NCBI RefSeq assembly: GCF_015694345.1
Contig: NZ_JADQDC010000003.1
Span: forward strand, 186,001 to 250,000
DNA length: 64,000 bases
Source of the DNA: Novosphingobium jiangmenense
GTDB lineage: Bacteria; Pseudomonadota; Alphaproteobacteria; Sphingomonadales; Sphingomonadaceae
Reading direction: 5' to 3'
Under the pieces are notes generated by a model. The model did not search any database. It was not told the DNA's origin and was given only the letters and a program-made list of their open reading frames with translations. Position numbers and translations under genes: made by a program. This document shows positions 1 through 8,457 of this stretch, piece after piece. The stretch's first letter is position 1. Each line of letters opens with the position of its first letter.

Positions 1-50
1 GGCTCTATGTTTTCCACCGGAACGCGGACGGTGCCCATCACGATGATCAT
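1..50 (-). CDS. Antibiotic-biosynthesis/quinol monooxygenase-like protein, N-terminus only
   Basis: Only the first 16 codons are in the window. They read M-I-I-V-M-G-T-V-R-V-P-V-E-N-I-E, which resembles the first beta strand of small ABM-domain (putative quinol monooxygenase) proteins. The start codon shares one base with the stop codon of the gshA-like gene upstream (TGATG), so the two are translationally coupled in one minus-strand operon. The family call rests on very few residues and is tentative. Confidence 0.5.
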   Translation of the reverse strand, partial: MIIVMGTVRVPVENIE

Positions 51-1423
51 CAGAAGCTCTTCTCGCCATAGATGCGCGAAAGGTCGCCGCCCCATTCGCC
101 GTGGTAAAGGTCCAGCAGGCGTTCGGCGGGCGTCTTGCCCGAAGAGACGATCTCGTCGAGCGGCTGGAGATAGCCCGTCTCGTTGTCGCCCGCCTCGTTC
201 AGCTGCGCCCGCGCAGCCAAGCCCGAGCGCGAGATTGCCAGCACTTCGGCGGCCACATCGCGCAACTTGCCCCCACCCGGCAGCGTCGCGTCCAGCCCCA
301 GCTTGGGCACTTCGGCGCGCAGCCTTTCGCGAGCTTCCATGTCCCAGCCCTTGACCAGATCCCACGCCGCGTCGAGCGCGCCCTGATCATAGAGCAGGCC
401 GACCCACAGCGCCGGCAGCGCGCAGATCCGGCTCCACGGCCCGCCATCGGCCCCGCGCATCTCGAGGAACGATTTCAGCCGCACTTCGGGGAAGGCGGTG
501 GATAGATGGTCGTTCCAGTCTGCCAGCGTCGGCTTCTCGCCCGGCAGCACCGAAAGCTTGCCCTCCAGGAAATCCCGGAACGAAAGCCCTGCCGCATCGA
601 TGTACTTGCCCTCGCGGAACACGAAATACATCGGCACGTCGAGCATGTACTCGACATAGCGCTCGTACCCGAACCCTTCCTCGAACACGAACGACAGCAT
701 CCCCGTGCGCGCCGGGTCTGTATCGGTCCAGATATGGCTGCGATAGGAAAGGAACCCGTTGGGCTTGCCCTCAAGGAACGGCGAATTGGCAAACAGCGCG
801 GTCGCCAGCGGCTGCAGCGCAAGGCTCACGCGGAACTTCTGCACCATGTCCGCCTCGCTCGAATAATCGAGGTTGGTCTGGATCGTGCAAGTCCGCAGCA
901 TCATGTCGAGGCCCATCGTTCCCACGCGCGGCATGTGCCGCAGCATGATGTCGTAGCGGCCCTTGGGCATGATCGGCAGTTCTTCGCGGGTCTTGTCCGG
1001 CCACAGCCCCATGCCGAGGTAGGCCAGGCCCAGCTTGTCGCCGATCGTCTTGACCTGCGCCAGATGCCGCCCGGTCTCCGCACAGGTCTGGTGCAGGTTG
1101 ACCAGCGGCGCGCCCGAAAGCTCAAGCTGTCCGGCAGGCTCAAGGCTCACCGCGCCATCGGGGCCCGACATCGCGATGACGTTGTCGCCCTCGATGATCG
1201 GCTCCCAACCGTATTCGGTCAGCGCATCGAGCAGGTCCCTGATGCCGCCCTGCTCGGCATACGAGGGCGCACGGCGATCTTCTGTGCGATAGACGAATTT
1301 CTCGTGCTCGGTGCCGATCCGCCAGTTTTCCTTGGGCTTTTCGCCCTTCTGCATCGGCACCACGAGCATGTCGCGGCTTTCGATTACGGGATCGTTGCTA
1401 TTTGAAACCTGCCGCGTGCTCAT
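50..1423 (-). CDS. gshA: Glutamate-cysteine ligase, plant/alphaproteobacterial type
   Basis: This enzyme makes gamma-glutamylcysteine from glutamate, cysteine and ATP, the first step of glutathione synthesis in the cytosol. The 457-residue length fits the GCS2-like plant/proteobacterial family, which is unrelated in length to the enterobacterial enzyme. Conserved blocks are visible at IGTEHEKF (residues 36-43), SLEPAGQLELSG (93-104) and the run around MPKGRYDIML (152-161) leading to the TCTIQTNLDYSSE segment (178-190), all typical of the active site. It lies 112 bp downstream of rsmE on the same strand and its stop overlaps the next start by one base. The start chosen is the ATG at 1423, the only one that keeps the full N-terminus. 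Confidence 0.93.
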   Translation of the reverse strand: MSTRQVSNSNDPVIESRDMLVVPMQKGEKPKENWRIGTEHEKFVYRTEDRRAPSYAEQGGIRDLLDALTEYGWEPIIEGDNVIAMSGPDGAVSLEPAGQLELSGAPLVNLHQTCAETGRHLAQVKTIGDKLGLAYLGMGLWPDKTREELPIMPKGRYDIMLRHMPRVGTMGLDMMLRTCTIQTNLDYSSEADMVQKFRVSLALQPLATALFANSPFLEGKPNGFLSYRSHIWTDTDPARTGMLSFVFEEGFGYERYVEYMLDVPMYFVFREGKYIDAAGLSFRDFLEGKLSVLPGEKPTLADWNDHLSTAFPEVRLKSFLEMRGADGGPWSRICALPALWVGLLYDQGALDAAWDLVKGWDMEARERLRAEVPKLGLDATLPGGGKLRDVAAEVLAISRSGLAARAQLNEAGDNETGYLQPLDEIVSSGKTPAERLLDLYHGEWGGDLSRIYGEKSF

Positions 1424-1534
1424 GCCCGCATCCGTTAATGGGCAGGACAGCTTTTAGCCAGCCAAATTGTAGCACTTCACCTGCAAGGCATTGTTGCCGG
1501 GTGGAAACGAAATGGCGACAAGTCGGGTCTGTTG

Positions 1535-2284
1535 CTACCCGAACCAGTCGCCCTGCATGCCCATCCACAGCGCAGTTCCGGCAACGGCCGCCGTCTCGCC
1601 GCGAAGGATGCGCGGCCCCAGCGACAGCGCGACTGCAGCCGGATGCGCGCGCACCAGTGCCCGCTCCGCCTCGTCAAAGCCGCCCTCCGGTCCGATCAGC
1701 AAGGCCGCCGGACCGTCGTTGATCGAAAAGGCCACCGCCGCCGGCAAGCCGCCGTTCTCGTCGGCAAAGAACAGCGTGCGCCCCTCCGGCCAGTCGCGCA
1801 GCAGCTGCTCCAGCTTCACCGTCTCGCCCAGATCGGGCAGCGCTGTCCGCGCGCACTGTTCTGCCGCTTCGGTCATGATCGTCAGCGCCCGCTCGGGATT
1901 GAGCTTGTCAGCCACGCACCGCCGCGTCACCACCGGCACGACCTTGGCCGCGCCCAGTTCCGTCGCCTTTTCCAGCACCAGATCGAAGTTCGGCTTCTTC
2001 AGCAAAGCGGCGCAGAGCCAGAAATCCGGCACCTCCTCGCGCTCGCGCAACCGTCGCTCGATCTCGACAACGACCTCGCGCTTGCCCGCCTCGACCACCC
2101 GCGCGACCCACTCGCCAGTCCGGTTGTCGCAAACGATCACCGCATCGCCCGGGCCGACGCGCATCACCTTGCCCAGATAATGCGCCTGGTTCCCTTCGAT
2201 CGGCAGATGCAATCCATCGCTCAACGTCGTATCGACGAAGAGACGCGGCGCGGACTTGGGAGGCCAGGCAGGAGTCGCAGTCAT
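1535..2284 (-). CDS. rsmE: 16S rRNA (uracil-1498-N3) methyltransferase
   Basis: The product is an RsmE-family SPOUT methyltransferase that methylates U1498 of 16S rRNA using S-adenosylmethionine. The 249 residues match the family length. An N-terminal PUA-like beta domain comes first, then the SPOUT knot with the diagnostic motifs GPEGG (198-202) and LGPRILRGETA (222-232). The gene starts 46 bp from the divergent ubiA, so both promoters lie in that short gap, and it precedes gshA on the minus strand. Confidence 0.95.
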   Translation of the reverse strand: MTATPAWPPKSAPRLFVDTTLSDGLHLPIEGNQAHYLGKVMRVGPGDAVIVCDNRTGEWVARVVEAGKREVVVEIERRLREREEVPDFWLCAALLKKPNFDLVLEKATELGAAKVVPVVTRRCVADKLNPERALTIMTEAAEQCARTALPDLGETVKLEQLLRDWPEGRTLFFADENGGLPAAVAFSINDGPAALLIGPEGGFDEAERALVRAHPAAVALSLGPRILRGETAAVAGTALWMGMQGDWFG

Positions 2285-2330
2285 CCACCCCGCCTAGCGC
2301 GGATTATGTCTTTCGTTAAGAGTTTGTCAT

Positions 2331-3245
2331 GTGACTCCTGCCAGTTCCGAAACAATCGTCCCCGACAGCGAACACAAGGGCCTCGTCGCCAGCCTGCCGC
2401 AGCCGTGGCGCAACCTTGCCCTGCTCGCGCGGTTCGATCGCCCGATCGGCTGGTGGCTGTTGTTCTGGCCCTGCGCCTGGGGGCTGTTCCTCGGCGGCGG
2501 CACTTCGCGCTGGGGCATTCTCGCCTGGATGCTGCTTGGAGCCATCGCCATGCGCGGGGCCGGGTGCGTCTATAATGACATCGTTGATGCCGATCTCGAT
2601 GCCCGCGTCGCCCGCACCGCTGCCCGTCCGATCGCCAGCGGCGCAACCAGCAAACGCACGGCATGGATCTGGCTGCTGACGCTCTGCGCAGTCGGTCTCG
2701 TCGTCCTGCTGCAACTGCGCTGGGAGGCACAACTTGTCGCGCTCGGCAGCCTTGCCCTCGTCGCCGCCTATCCCTTCATGAAGCGCATCACCGGCTGGCC
2801 GCAGGCATGGCTTGGTCTGGTCTTCACGTGGGGCGCCCCGGTCGGCTGGGTCGAAGCGAACGGGTTTGACCGCCTCGCCCCCCTCGGCCTGCTCTATGCC
2901 GGATGCTGGGCCTGGTGCATGGCCTATGACACGATCTATGCCCTGCAGGACCGCGAGGATGACGCCATGGTTGGTATCGGCTCCTCCGCGCTGTCCTTCG
3001 GCAGACACGTTCGCGCGGGCGTCGGCGGGCTCTATGCGATGGCGGTATTGTGCTGGGCTGGCGCAATCTGGCTTGTCCGCGCCGATCCGCTGGCCCTGCT
3101 CGCGCTTGCGCCGATCGCGCTCCATCTCCTGTGGCAGGTCGCCACCCTCAAGGAAGACGGCATCGATCCGCTCGCCAAGTTCCGCTCGAACCGCTTTGCC
3201 GGCCTGCTGATGGCTGCCGCAGCCTACGTCGTCGGCGCGGCCTGA
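2331..3245 (+). CDS. ubiA: 4-hydroxybenzoate polyprenyltransferase
   Basis: UbiA attaches the polyprenyl tail to 4-hydroxybenzoate in ubiquinone synthesis and sits in the inner membrane. Both aspartate-rich prenyl-diphosphate/magnesium motifs are present: NDIVDADLD (82-90) and DTIYALQDREDD (200-211). Several hydrophobic helices separate and follow them. The start is a GTG at 2331; the overlapping ATG at 2329 is followed at once by a stop. The 3' end overlaps the convergent acetyltransferase gene by 22 bp. Confidence 0.94.
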   Translation: MTPASSETIVPDSEHKGLVASLPQPWRNLALLARFDRPIGWWLLFWPCAWGLFLGGGTSRWGILAWMLLGAIAMRGAGCVYNDIVDADLDARVARTAARPIASGATSKRTAWIWLLTLCAVGLVVLLQLRWEAQLVALGSLALVAAYPFMKRITGWPQAWLGLVFTWGAPVGWVEANGFDRLAPLGLLYAGCWAWCMAYDTIYALQDREDDAMVGIGSSALSFGRHVRAGVGGLYAMAVLCWAGAIWLVRADPLALLALAPIALHLLWQVATLKEDGIDPLAKFRSNRFAGLLMAAAAYVVGAA

Positions 3246-4069
3246 GTGCCGAACAGCGCTTCGTGCCGAGCCTCGATGGCCGGCCACAAGTCCGCCGCTT
3301 CAGGCACGTCGAGCAGGAACAGGTCCCGCAAGATTTCGACCAGTTCCGTGGCCGAAGCCACCTCACGCCGCTCCTCGCCCTTGGTGGTGATGACTGACAT
3401 CACCTTGCCTCTGAGCATCAGATAACGGCCCCCATCGCGCCGCTGCGCCGTCAGGTTCTGCACGAATACCGAAGCGGGATCGTGCGCCTGCCAGCGGCAG
3501 AGCCGGGAAAGCTGCTCTTCGTCGGCGGGTTCGGGCTTGAAATCATAGGACATCGCCGTCGGCCCAAGGCTTACGGAAACCCGCCACATCGCATCGTCCG
3601 TCCGGCCCAGCGAAACCGGCAAGGGATCATGTGTCCACGCCCCTTGCTCAAGCGGAACCGGTGCGCCCAGCCAACTGCCGAACCCGGCATCCACGAGCAT
3701 CTGGCCACCGCACTGCACCAGCAGGCACAAATGCGAGCCCATGGACTCGTCACCCCGCATCTGCCGCATCACGCCCGCGCTCATCCGCGTCACGTCGAAG
3801 CCGATTGCCGCCAGCGCTGCGCCCAGCACGCCATTGTGTTCATAGCACCACCCGCCGCGCCTCGCCTCCACCAGCTTGGCGAAGGCTGCGGCAGGATCGG
3901 TCGTCAGCGGGCGGCCCAGCTGCACGTCGAGGTTCTCGAACGGGATCGCGCGCACGTGGGCGCGCACCATGGCGTCGAGCGTCGGCAGATCGGCGCGCAC
4001 GGCCTCGGCAAGGCCGATGCGCGCGAGATAGGCCGCAAGCTGCGCAGGCGAAAGCGGCTCAACCGCCAT
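3224..4069 (-). CDS. nat: Arylamine N-acetyltransferase
   Basis: The protein transfers acetyl from acetyl-CoA to aromatic amines or hydrazines. With the start at 4069 it has 281 residues and the complete NAT catalytic triad: Cys75 in RGGWCYEHN, His113 in GSHLCLL and Asp127 in VDAGFG. A longer reading frame exists upstream, but its extra residues are antisense to the VOC gene and look non-coding; the ATG at 4069 overlaps the VOC stop by 11 bp, as expected for coupled genes. The two genes form a short operon read away from soxR, which suggests a role in handling redox-active aromatics. The physiological substrate is unknown. Confidence 0.9.
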   Translation of the reverse strand: MAVEPLSPAQLAAYLARIGLAEAVRADLPTLDAMVRAHVRAIPFENLDVQLGRPLTTDPAAAFAKLVEARRGGWCYEHNGVLGAALAAIGFDVTRMSAGVMRQMRGDESMGSHLCLLVQCGGQMLVDAGFGSWLGAPVPLEQGAWTHDPLPVSLGRTDDAMWRVSVSLGPTAMSYDFKPEPADEEQLSRLCRWQAHDPASVFVQNLTAQRRDGGRYLMLRGKVMSVITTKGEERREVASATELVEILRDLFLLDVPEAADLWPAIEARHEALFGTQAAPTT

Positions 4070-4436
4070 AACTGACCACCTCGAACTCGATCCCGTCCCA
4101 ATCGTAGAAATAGAACCGCTTGCCCGGCTCGTAATCGGCATGATTGAACGGTTCGAGCCCTGCAGCAATCACGATCTGCTCGGCCACGTCCAGATCGTCC
4201 ACTTCGATGCCAACATGCTGCAACGGCACCCCTTTCTCGAAGCGTCCGGAGTGTCCACCGGGAGGCGCATAGAACACGATGTACTGGCTCTCGGTGCCGA
4301 GATGGATCGAGAATCCGTCATCGATCGCTGGCCCGCGCCAGCGCTCGTGCCACCCGCACAGCTTGGTGAAGAACGCGGCTGACCGCTCGGCATCGCTGAC
4401 GCGGATGTTGACGTGTTCAAGGCGGGCTGCAGGCAT
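4059..4436 (-). CDS. VOC-superfamily (glyoxalase/dioxygenase fold) protein
   Basis: This 125-residue single-module vicinal-oxygen-chelate protein keeps plausible metal ligands His8, His74 and Glu119, the last in the DWDGIEFEV strand. Family members include glyoxalases, fosfomycin-type resistance proteins and dioxygenases; the sequence alone does not separate these. It is the first gene of a two-gene operon with an arylamine N-acetyltransferase. Its promoter contains a perfect SoxR box, so induction by redox-cycling compounds is predicted. A purine-rich ribosome site (AGAAGGA) lies about 10 nt before the ATG. Confidence 0.85.
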   Translation of the reverse strand: MPAARLEHVNIRVSDAERSAAFFTKLCGWHERWRGPAIDDGFSIHLGTESQYIVFYAPPGGHSGRFEKGVPLQHVGIEVDDLDVAEQIVIAAGLEPFNHADYEPGKRFYFYDWDGIEFEVVSYGG

Positions 4437-4479
4437 CGGTGGTGTCCTTCTATGGCACTGATTTGATTCGATGCTTGCG

Positions 4480-4510
4480 AATCTGCAACCTCAAGTTAAC
4501 TTGAGGTCAA
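4480..4510 (-). promoter_or_regulatory. SoxR box within the VOC-NAT operon promoter
   Basis: Positions 4489-4506 read CCTCAAGTTAACTTGAGG, a perfect 18-bp palindrome identical to the SoxR-binding core of the Escherichia coli soxS promoter. On the minus strand it sits in soxS geometry: -35 TTGACC at 4510-4505, a 19-bp spacer, and a weak -10 CAGATT at 4485-4480. The overlong spacer is the hallmark of MerR-family activation by DNA distortion. On the plus strand the flanking hexamers are poor, so the VOC gene is the predicted activated target and soxR may be autorepressed. Confidence 0.88.
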
Positions 4511-4535
4511 GCGGAAATCGCGGAGTCGCAGGACC

Positions 4536-4982
4536 TTGGCCATCAGTCGTAACGATCTCATCCCGATCGGCACCCTCGCGCGCCGCACCGGCCTCGCCGT
4601 CAGCGCCATCCGCTATTACGAGGATCGCGGCCTCGTCACCTCGATCCGCACCGGCGGAAACCAGCGGCGGTTCCTCCGTTCCGACATCCGCCGCCTCAGC
4701 TTCGTCCAGATCGCGCAGAAGCTTGGCCTCGGCCTGGCGGAGATCGAACGCGAACTCGCCGCCCTGCCACAGGGCCGCACCCCCAATGTGATGGACTGGC
4801 AGCGCATAAGTCGTTCCTTGCGCAAGGAAATCGACAGCCGCATCCAGCTTCTCACGCGCACCCGCAACAAGCTCGACGAATGCATCGGCTGCGGCTGCCT
4901 CAGCCTCGAACGCTGCGCCCTGTACAACAAGGATGACCGCGCCGCCGCAGGCGGGCCGGGGCCTAGGTATGTGCTGGATTAG
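4536..4982 (+). CDS. soxR: Redox-sensitive transcriptional activator SoxR
   Basis: SoxR is a MerR-family dimer whose [2Fe-2S] cluster is oxidised by superoxide or redox-cycling drugs to switch on target promoters. The N-terminal winged helix (IGTLARRTGLAVSAIRYYED, residues 11-30) and the four cluster cysteines C116, C119, C121 and C127 in CIGCGCLSLERC are intact. The protein has 148 residues. The only in-frame start after the upstream stop is a TTG at 4536; an AGGA lies very close to it, so translation may be weak. There is no soxS nearby. The 3' end overlaps smc by 4 bp, convergently. Confidence 0.95.
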   Translation: MAISRNDLIPIGTLARRTGLAVSAIRYYEDRGLVTSIRTGGNQRRFLRSDIRRLSFVQIAQKLGLGLAEIERELAALPQGRTPNVMDWQRISRSLRKEIDSRIQLLTRTRNKLDECIGCGCLSLERCALYNKDDRAAAGGPGPRYVLD

Positions 4983-7900
4983 CTCGCGTTCTCAAGCAGT
5001 TCGACTGCGCCGCCAAGGTCCACGCTGACAAGGCGCGATACGCCGCGTTCCACCATCGTCACACCGAACAGGCGGTGCATGCGGCTCATGGTCACCGCGT
5101 TGTGGGTGACGATCAGGTAGCGGGTGCGGGTTTCCTGCACCATCGCGTCGAGCAGGTCGCAAAAGCGCTCGATGTTGGCGTCGTCGAGCGGCGCGTCGAC
5201 TTCGTCGAGTACACAGATCGGGGCGGGGTTGGTCAGGAACAGCGCGAAGATCAGTGCGACGGCGGTCAACGCCTGCTCGCCGCCGGAGAGAAGAGTCAAG
5301 GATTGCAGGCGCTTGCCCGGTGGTTGCGCGAAGATTTCGAGGCCGGCCTCGAGCGGATCGTCGGAATCGACCAGCGCCAGGTGCGCCTCGCCCCCACCGA
5401 ACAAGCGACTGAAAAGACGGCGGAAATGGCCGTCGACGGCCTCGAACGCCGCCCGCAGCCGTTCGCGTCCCTCGCGGTTGAGGTTGCCGATCGAGCCTCT
5501 AAGCCTATGAACCGCCTCGGTTAACTCGGCCTGCTCCGCCACAGAGGTGCCCAGCTTCTCCTCGGCATCCTTCAATTCATCCGCGGCGACAAGATTCACC
5601 GGCCCGATCCGCTCCCGCTCCGCCGAAAGACGATCCATCGCCGCCGACTCTTCGGTAGCAGCGGCGACGTCTGCGGAAGCGAATTCGAAGCGCTCGGGCA
5701 GGAGGGGGGGCGGGCACTGGAATCGCTCGCCGGAGATGGCAGCCATTTCCTGTCGGCGGGCGTCTTCGTTCTCGGCGCGGGCGGCTGCTCCGGCACGGGC
5801 CTCGCGGGCGGTCGCGAGGGTCTCGTTTGCTGCCGAGAGTTTTGCCTCTGCCTGCGAGAGTTCGCCTTCCGCATCGGAGAGTTGCCGCTCTGCCTCGGAG
5901 AGTTGGATTGTCAGGCGCGCGCGGATTCCTTCGCCCTGCTCGATCTCGGAAATCAGTCCAGCAGGCTTCGCGGCAGAGATCGCGCGCTCGGTTTCAAGCT
6001 CCTCGCGCCGCCCGGTCATCTCGGCCAAACGCTTGGCCGCATCGCCGGCGCGGGCCTGCCAGGCCCGGATATCGCCTTTGAGGCCGGCCAGACGCTCCTT
6101 GCCCACCGCAATCTGCTGCTCGAGCGCGGCGGACGCGGCACTGGCGGATTGCAGCGTCACGCGCGCCGCATCATTTCGCGCCCGCGCCGCATCGAGCGCC
6201 GCCCGGCCAGCTGCCGGATCGGGCAGGGTGCTGCGCTTGTCCTCGGCGGCAGTGACGTCAGCCTGAGCCGCAACACGTTGATCTGCCAGCTCTTCCTGCG
6301 CCCGCGCCAATTCCGCCTTGCGCTGCTCAAGCCGCGCCCGCGCAGCCTCTGCGGCATCCAGGGCACGCAGCGCCATGCGCTCTGCATCGGCGGCGGCAGA
6401 GAGCGCGCGCTCCACTTGCGAAAGCTCGGCCTGCACCGAGGAGAGGCTCGCGCGGACCTCCTCCTGCGCTGCTTCGGCGATGGCAACGGCTTCGCGCCGC
6501 TCGGGCAAAAGCGCCTGCAATTCCGCCAGCCGGTTCTCGGCTTCGAGCGCCGCCGCCTCGGCTGCGCCTTCGCCGCGCGCGACGAAACCGTCCCAGCGGC
6601 GCAAGTGTCCGGCCTTGGTCACCATCCATTCGCCGTGGTTCAAAGTCTGGCCTTCGTCGGCTTCGACAACGCGCACAAGCGCAAGGCGTGCAGACAGTTC
6701 CGGCGGGCATTGCGGCACATGGTGGGCGAGGGAATCGCCCAGTGGTTCAGGGACTGGCGCCCCGGTCCAGAAACGCCCCTCCGCACCTGCCGGAGCCGCG
6801 CCGACGGGAGCCGAAGCATCGCGCCCCAGCACGGCGGCAAGGGCACGCTCATACCCCGGCGCAGCGCGGGTTCCGGCGATGGCGGACTGGCCCAAGCCCT
6901 TGGCAGAGCGTGCTTTCTCCCGTGCCGCCTTGTCGCGGGCGAGCGCATCGGCTTCCCGCTCGATCCCGGCGAGATCGGCGCGCGCCTGCGCCAGCGTGTT
7001 GCTGGCCGCATCGCGGCGCGAGGACAGGTCTTCGCGTTCGGCGGTGAGCGTGGCGCGCCGCTCTTCGGCAGAGGCGATGGCCTCGGCAGCAGCGGCACGC
7101 TTTGCCTCAGCTTCGGCGATCTGCGCTGCGGGATCGGCTTCGCGGGCGAGCACATCGGCCTGCTGGGCCAGTCGCGCAGCATCGGCATCAACGCGCGCAA
7201 GTCGTTGGCGGGCAGCGGAAACTGCTGCTTCGGCAACACGCCATTCCGCGTCGATCCCCGCCTGCTCGGCCACGCGCTGGGCCAGCGCGACTTCGGCTGC
7301 GCGCGCGGCGCGGTCAGCGTCGTCAACCGCGGCTGCAAGGGTCGGGCGACGTTCGCTGTCTGCGGCAAGCGATGATTCCGCAGCGGTGAGGTCCTGCTCC
7401 AGCTTCGCCATCGCAGCGGCGGCATCCTCGGTCAGCCGGTCGGCGCTGGCGCGGTCTTCCTCGATCCGAGAAAGCTGCCGGTCGATGTCCTTGACCCGCT
7501 GCTCGGCCGCTTCAAGCTGTGCGGTGAGCGAGGCCATGCGCTGGCCGTGGGCGGCGGCGTCCTGCCGGCGGTCGAACAGTTCGTCCCGCGCTTCGGCGAG
7601 GGCTGCAGCCGCCTTGTGCTGCGCTTTCTGCGCCGCTTGCGCGAGATCGGTAGCAGTCTTCACCGCTTCCTCGGCGGCGACAGCCTGCTTGCGGGCCGCA
7701 TCGGCCGCAGCGGCGGCATCGCGCCAGCGGGCGAAGACGAGGCGGGCCTCGGCGAGGCGAATCTTCTCGCTGACCGCCTTGTAGCGCTCGGCCGCGCGGG
7801 CTTGGCGGCGCAACGTGGCAATCTGGCTTTCGAGGCCCGAGAGCATGTCCTCGAGCCGGGCCAGATTCGCTTCGGTCGCGCGCAGCTTCTGTTCGGCATC

Positions 7901-8419
7901 GCGGCGGCGGACGTGGAGACCCGCGATCCCCGCAGCCTCTTCCAGCATCATCCGGCGTTCGGCAGGCTTGGCCGCAATGACCGCAGCAATGCGGCCCTGA
8001 CTGACCAGTGCCGGACTGTGCGCGCCGGTAGCGGCATCGGCGAAAACGAGCGACACGTCCTTGGCGCGGACATCCTTGCCGTTGACGCGGTAGGCGCTGC
8101 CTGCGCCGCGTTCGATGCGGCGGACGACTTCGAGCTCTGCGCCGAACGGCCCGTCAGGATCGGTTTCGGCGGTGAGCAGGACTTCGGCGAAGGCGCGGGC
8201 CGGGCGCGTGGCGGTCCCGGCGAAGATCACGTCTTCCATCCCGCCGCCGCGCATGGACTTCGGCGAGCTTTCGCCCATGACCCAGCGGATGGCTTCGAGC
8301 AGGTTGGACTTGCCGCAGCCGTTGGGACCGACGACGCCGGTGAGGCCGGGTTCGATGCGCAGTTCGGCAGGTTCGACGAAGCTCTTGAAACCGGATAGTT
8401 TCAAGCGCTTGAACTGCAC
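4979..8419 (-). CDS. smc: Chromosome partition protein SMC
   Basis: SMC is the ATPase core of the bacterial condensin that compacts and segregates chromosomes. The 1146-residue protein has an N-terminal Walker A GPNGCGKS (31-38), long alanine/glutamate-rich coiled coils, a central hinge near residues 505-620, and the C-terminal signature LSGGEQ (1044-1049) with Walker B VLDEVDAP (1070-1077). The hinge is short and carries the PGYERALAAVLG block typical of alphaproteobacterial SMCs rather than the Bacillus-type hinge. The gene lies 38 bp after a DsbA-like gene on the same strand. Confidence 0.96.
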   Translation of the reverse strand: MQFKRLKLSGFKSFVEPAELRIEPGLTGVVGPNGCGKSNLLEAIRWVMGESSPKSMRGGGMEDVIFAGTATRPARAFAEVLLTAETDPDGPFGAELEVVRRIERGAGSAYRVNGKDVRAKDVSLVFADAATGAHSPALVSQGRIAAVIAAKPAERRMMLEEAAGIAGLHVRRRDAEQKLRATEANLARLEDMLSGLESQIATLRRQARAAERYKAVSEKIRLAEARLVFARWRDAAAAADAARKQAVAAEEAVKTATDLAQAAQKAQHKAAAALAEARDELFDRRQDAAAHGQRMASLTAQLEAAEQRVKDIDRQLSRIEEDRASADRLTEDAAAAMAKLEQDLTAAESSLAADSERRPTLAAAVDDADRAARAAEVALAQRVAEQAGIDAEWRVAEAAVSAARQRLARVDADAARLAQQADVLAREADPAAQIAEAEAKRAAAAEAIASAEERRATLTAEREDLSSRRDAASNTLAQARADLAGIEREADALARDKAAREKARSAKGLGQSAIAGTRAAPGYERALAAVLGRDASAPVGAAPAGAEGRFWTGAPVPEPLGDSLAHHVPQCPPELSARLALVRVVEADEGQTLNHGEWMVTKAGHLRRWDGFVARGEGAAEAAALEAENRLAELQALLPERREAVAIAEAAQEEVRASLSSVQAELSQVERALSAAADAERMALRALDAAEAARARLEQRKAELARAQEELADQRVAAQADVTAAEDKRSTLPDPAAGRAALDAARARNDAARVTLQSASAASAALEQQIAVGKERLAGLKGDIRAWQARAGDAAKRLAEMTGRREELETERAISAAKPAGLISEIEQGEGIRARLTIQLSEAERQLSDAEGELSQAEAKLSAANETLATAREARAGAAARAENEDARRQEMAAISGERFQCPPPLLPERFEFASADVAAATEESAAMDRLSAERERIGPVNLVAADELKDAEEKLGTSVAEQAELTEAVHRLRGSIGNLNREGRERLRAAFEAVDGHFRRLFSRLFGGGEAHLALVDSDDPLEAGLEIFAQPPGKRLQSLTLLSGGEQALTAVALIFALFLTNPAPICVLDEVDAPLDDANIERFCDLLDAMVQETRTRYLIVTHNAVTMSRMHRLFGVTMVERGVSRLVSVDLGGAVELLENAS

Positions 8420-8457
8420 CGATCAGGCCCCCCGACCCCGTCCTGCCCCCGGCGGCC

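Noticed and set aside
5882..7784. Long plus-strand open frames (up to 497 codons) opposite smc
   Set aside because: They are antisense to the coiled-coil part of smc, are Arg/Ala/Ser-rich, have no domain, and arise from high third-position GC.
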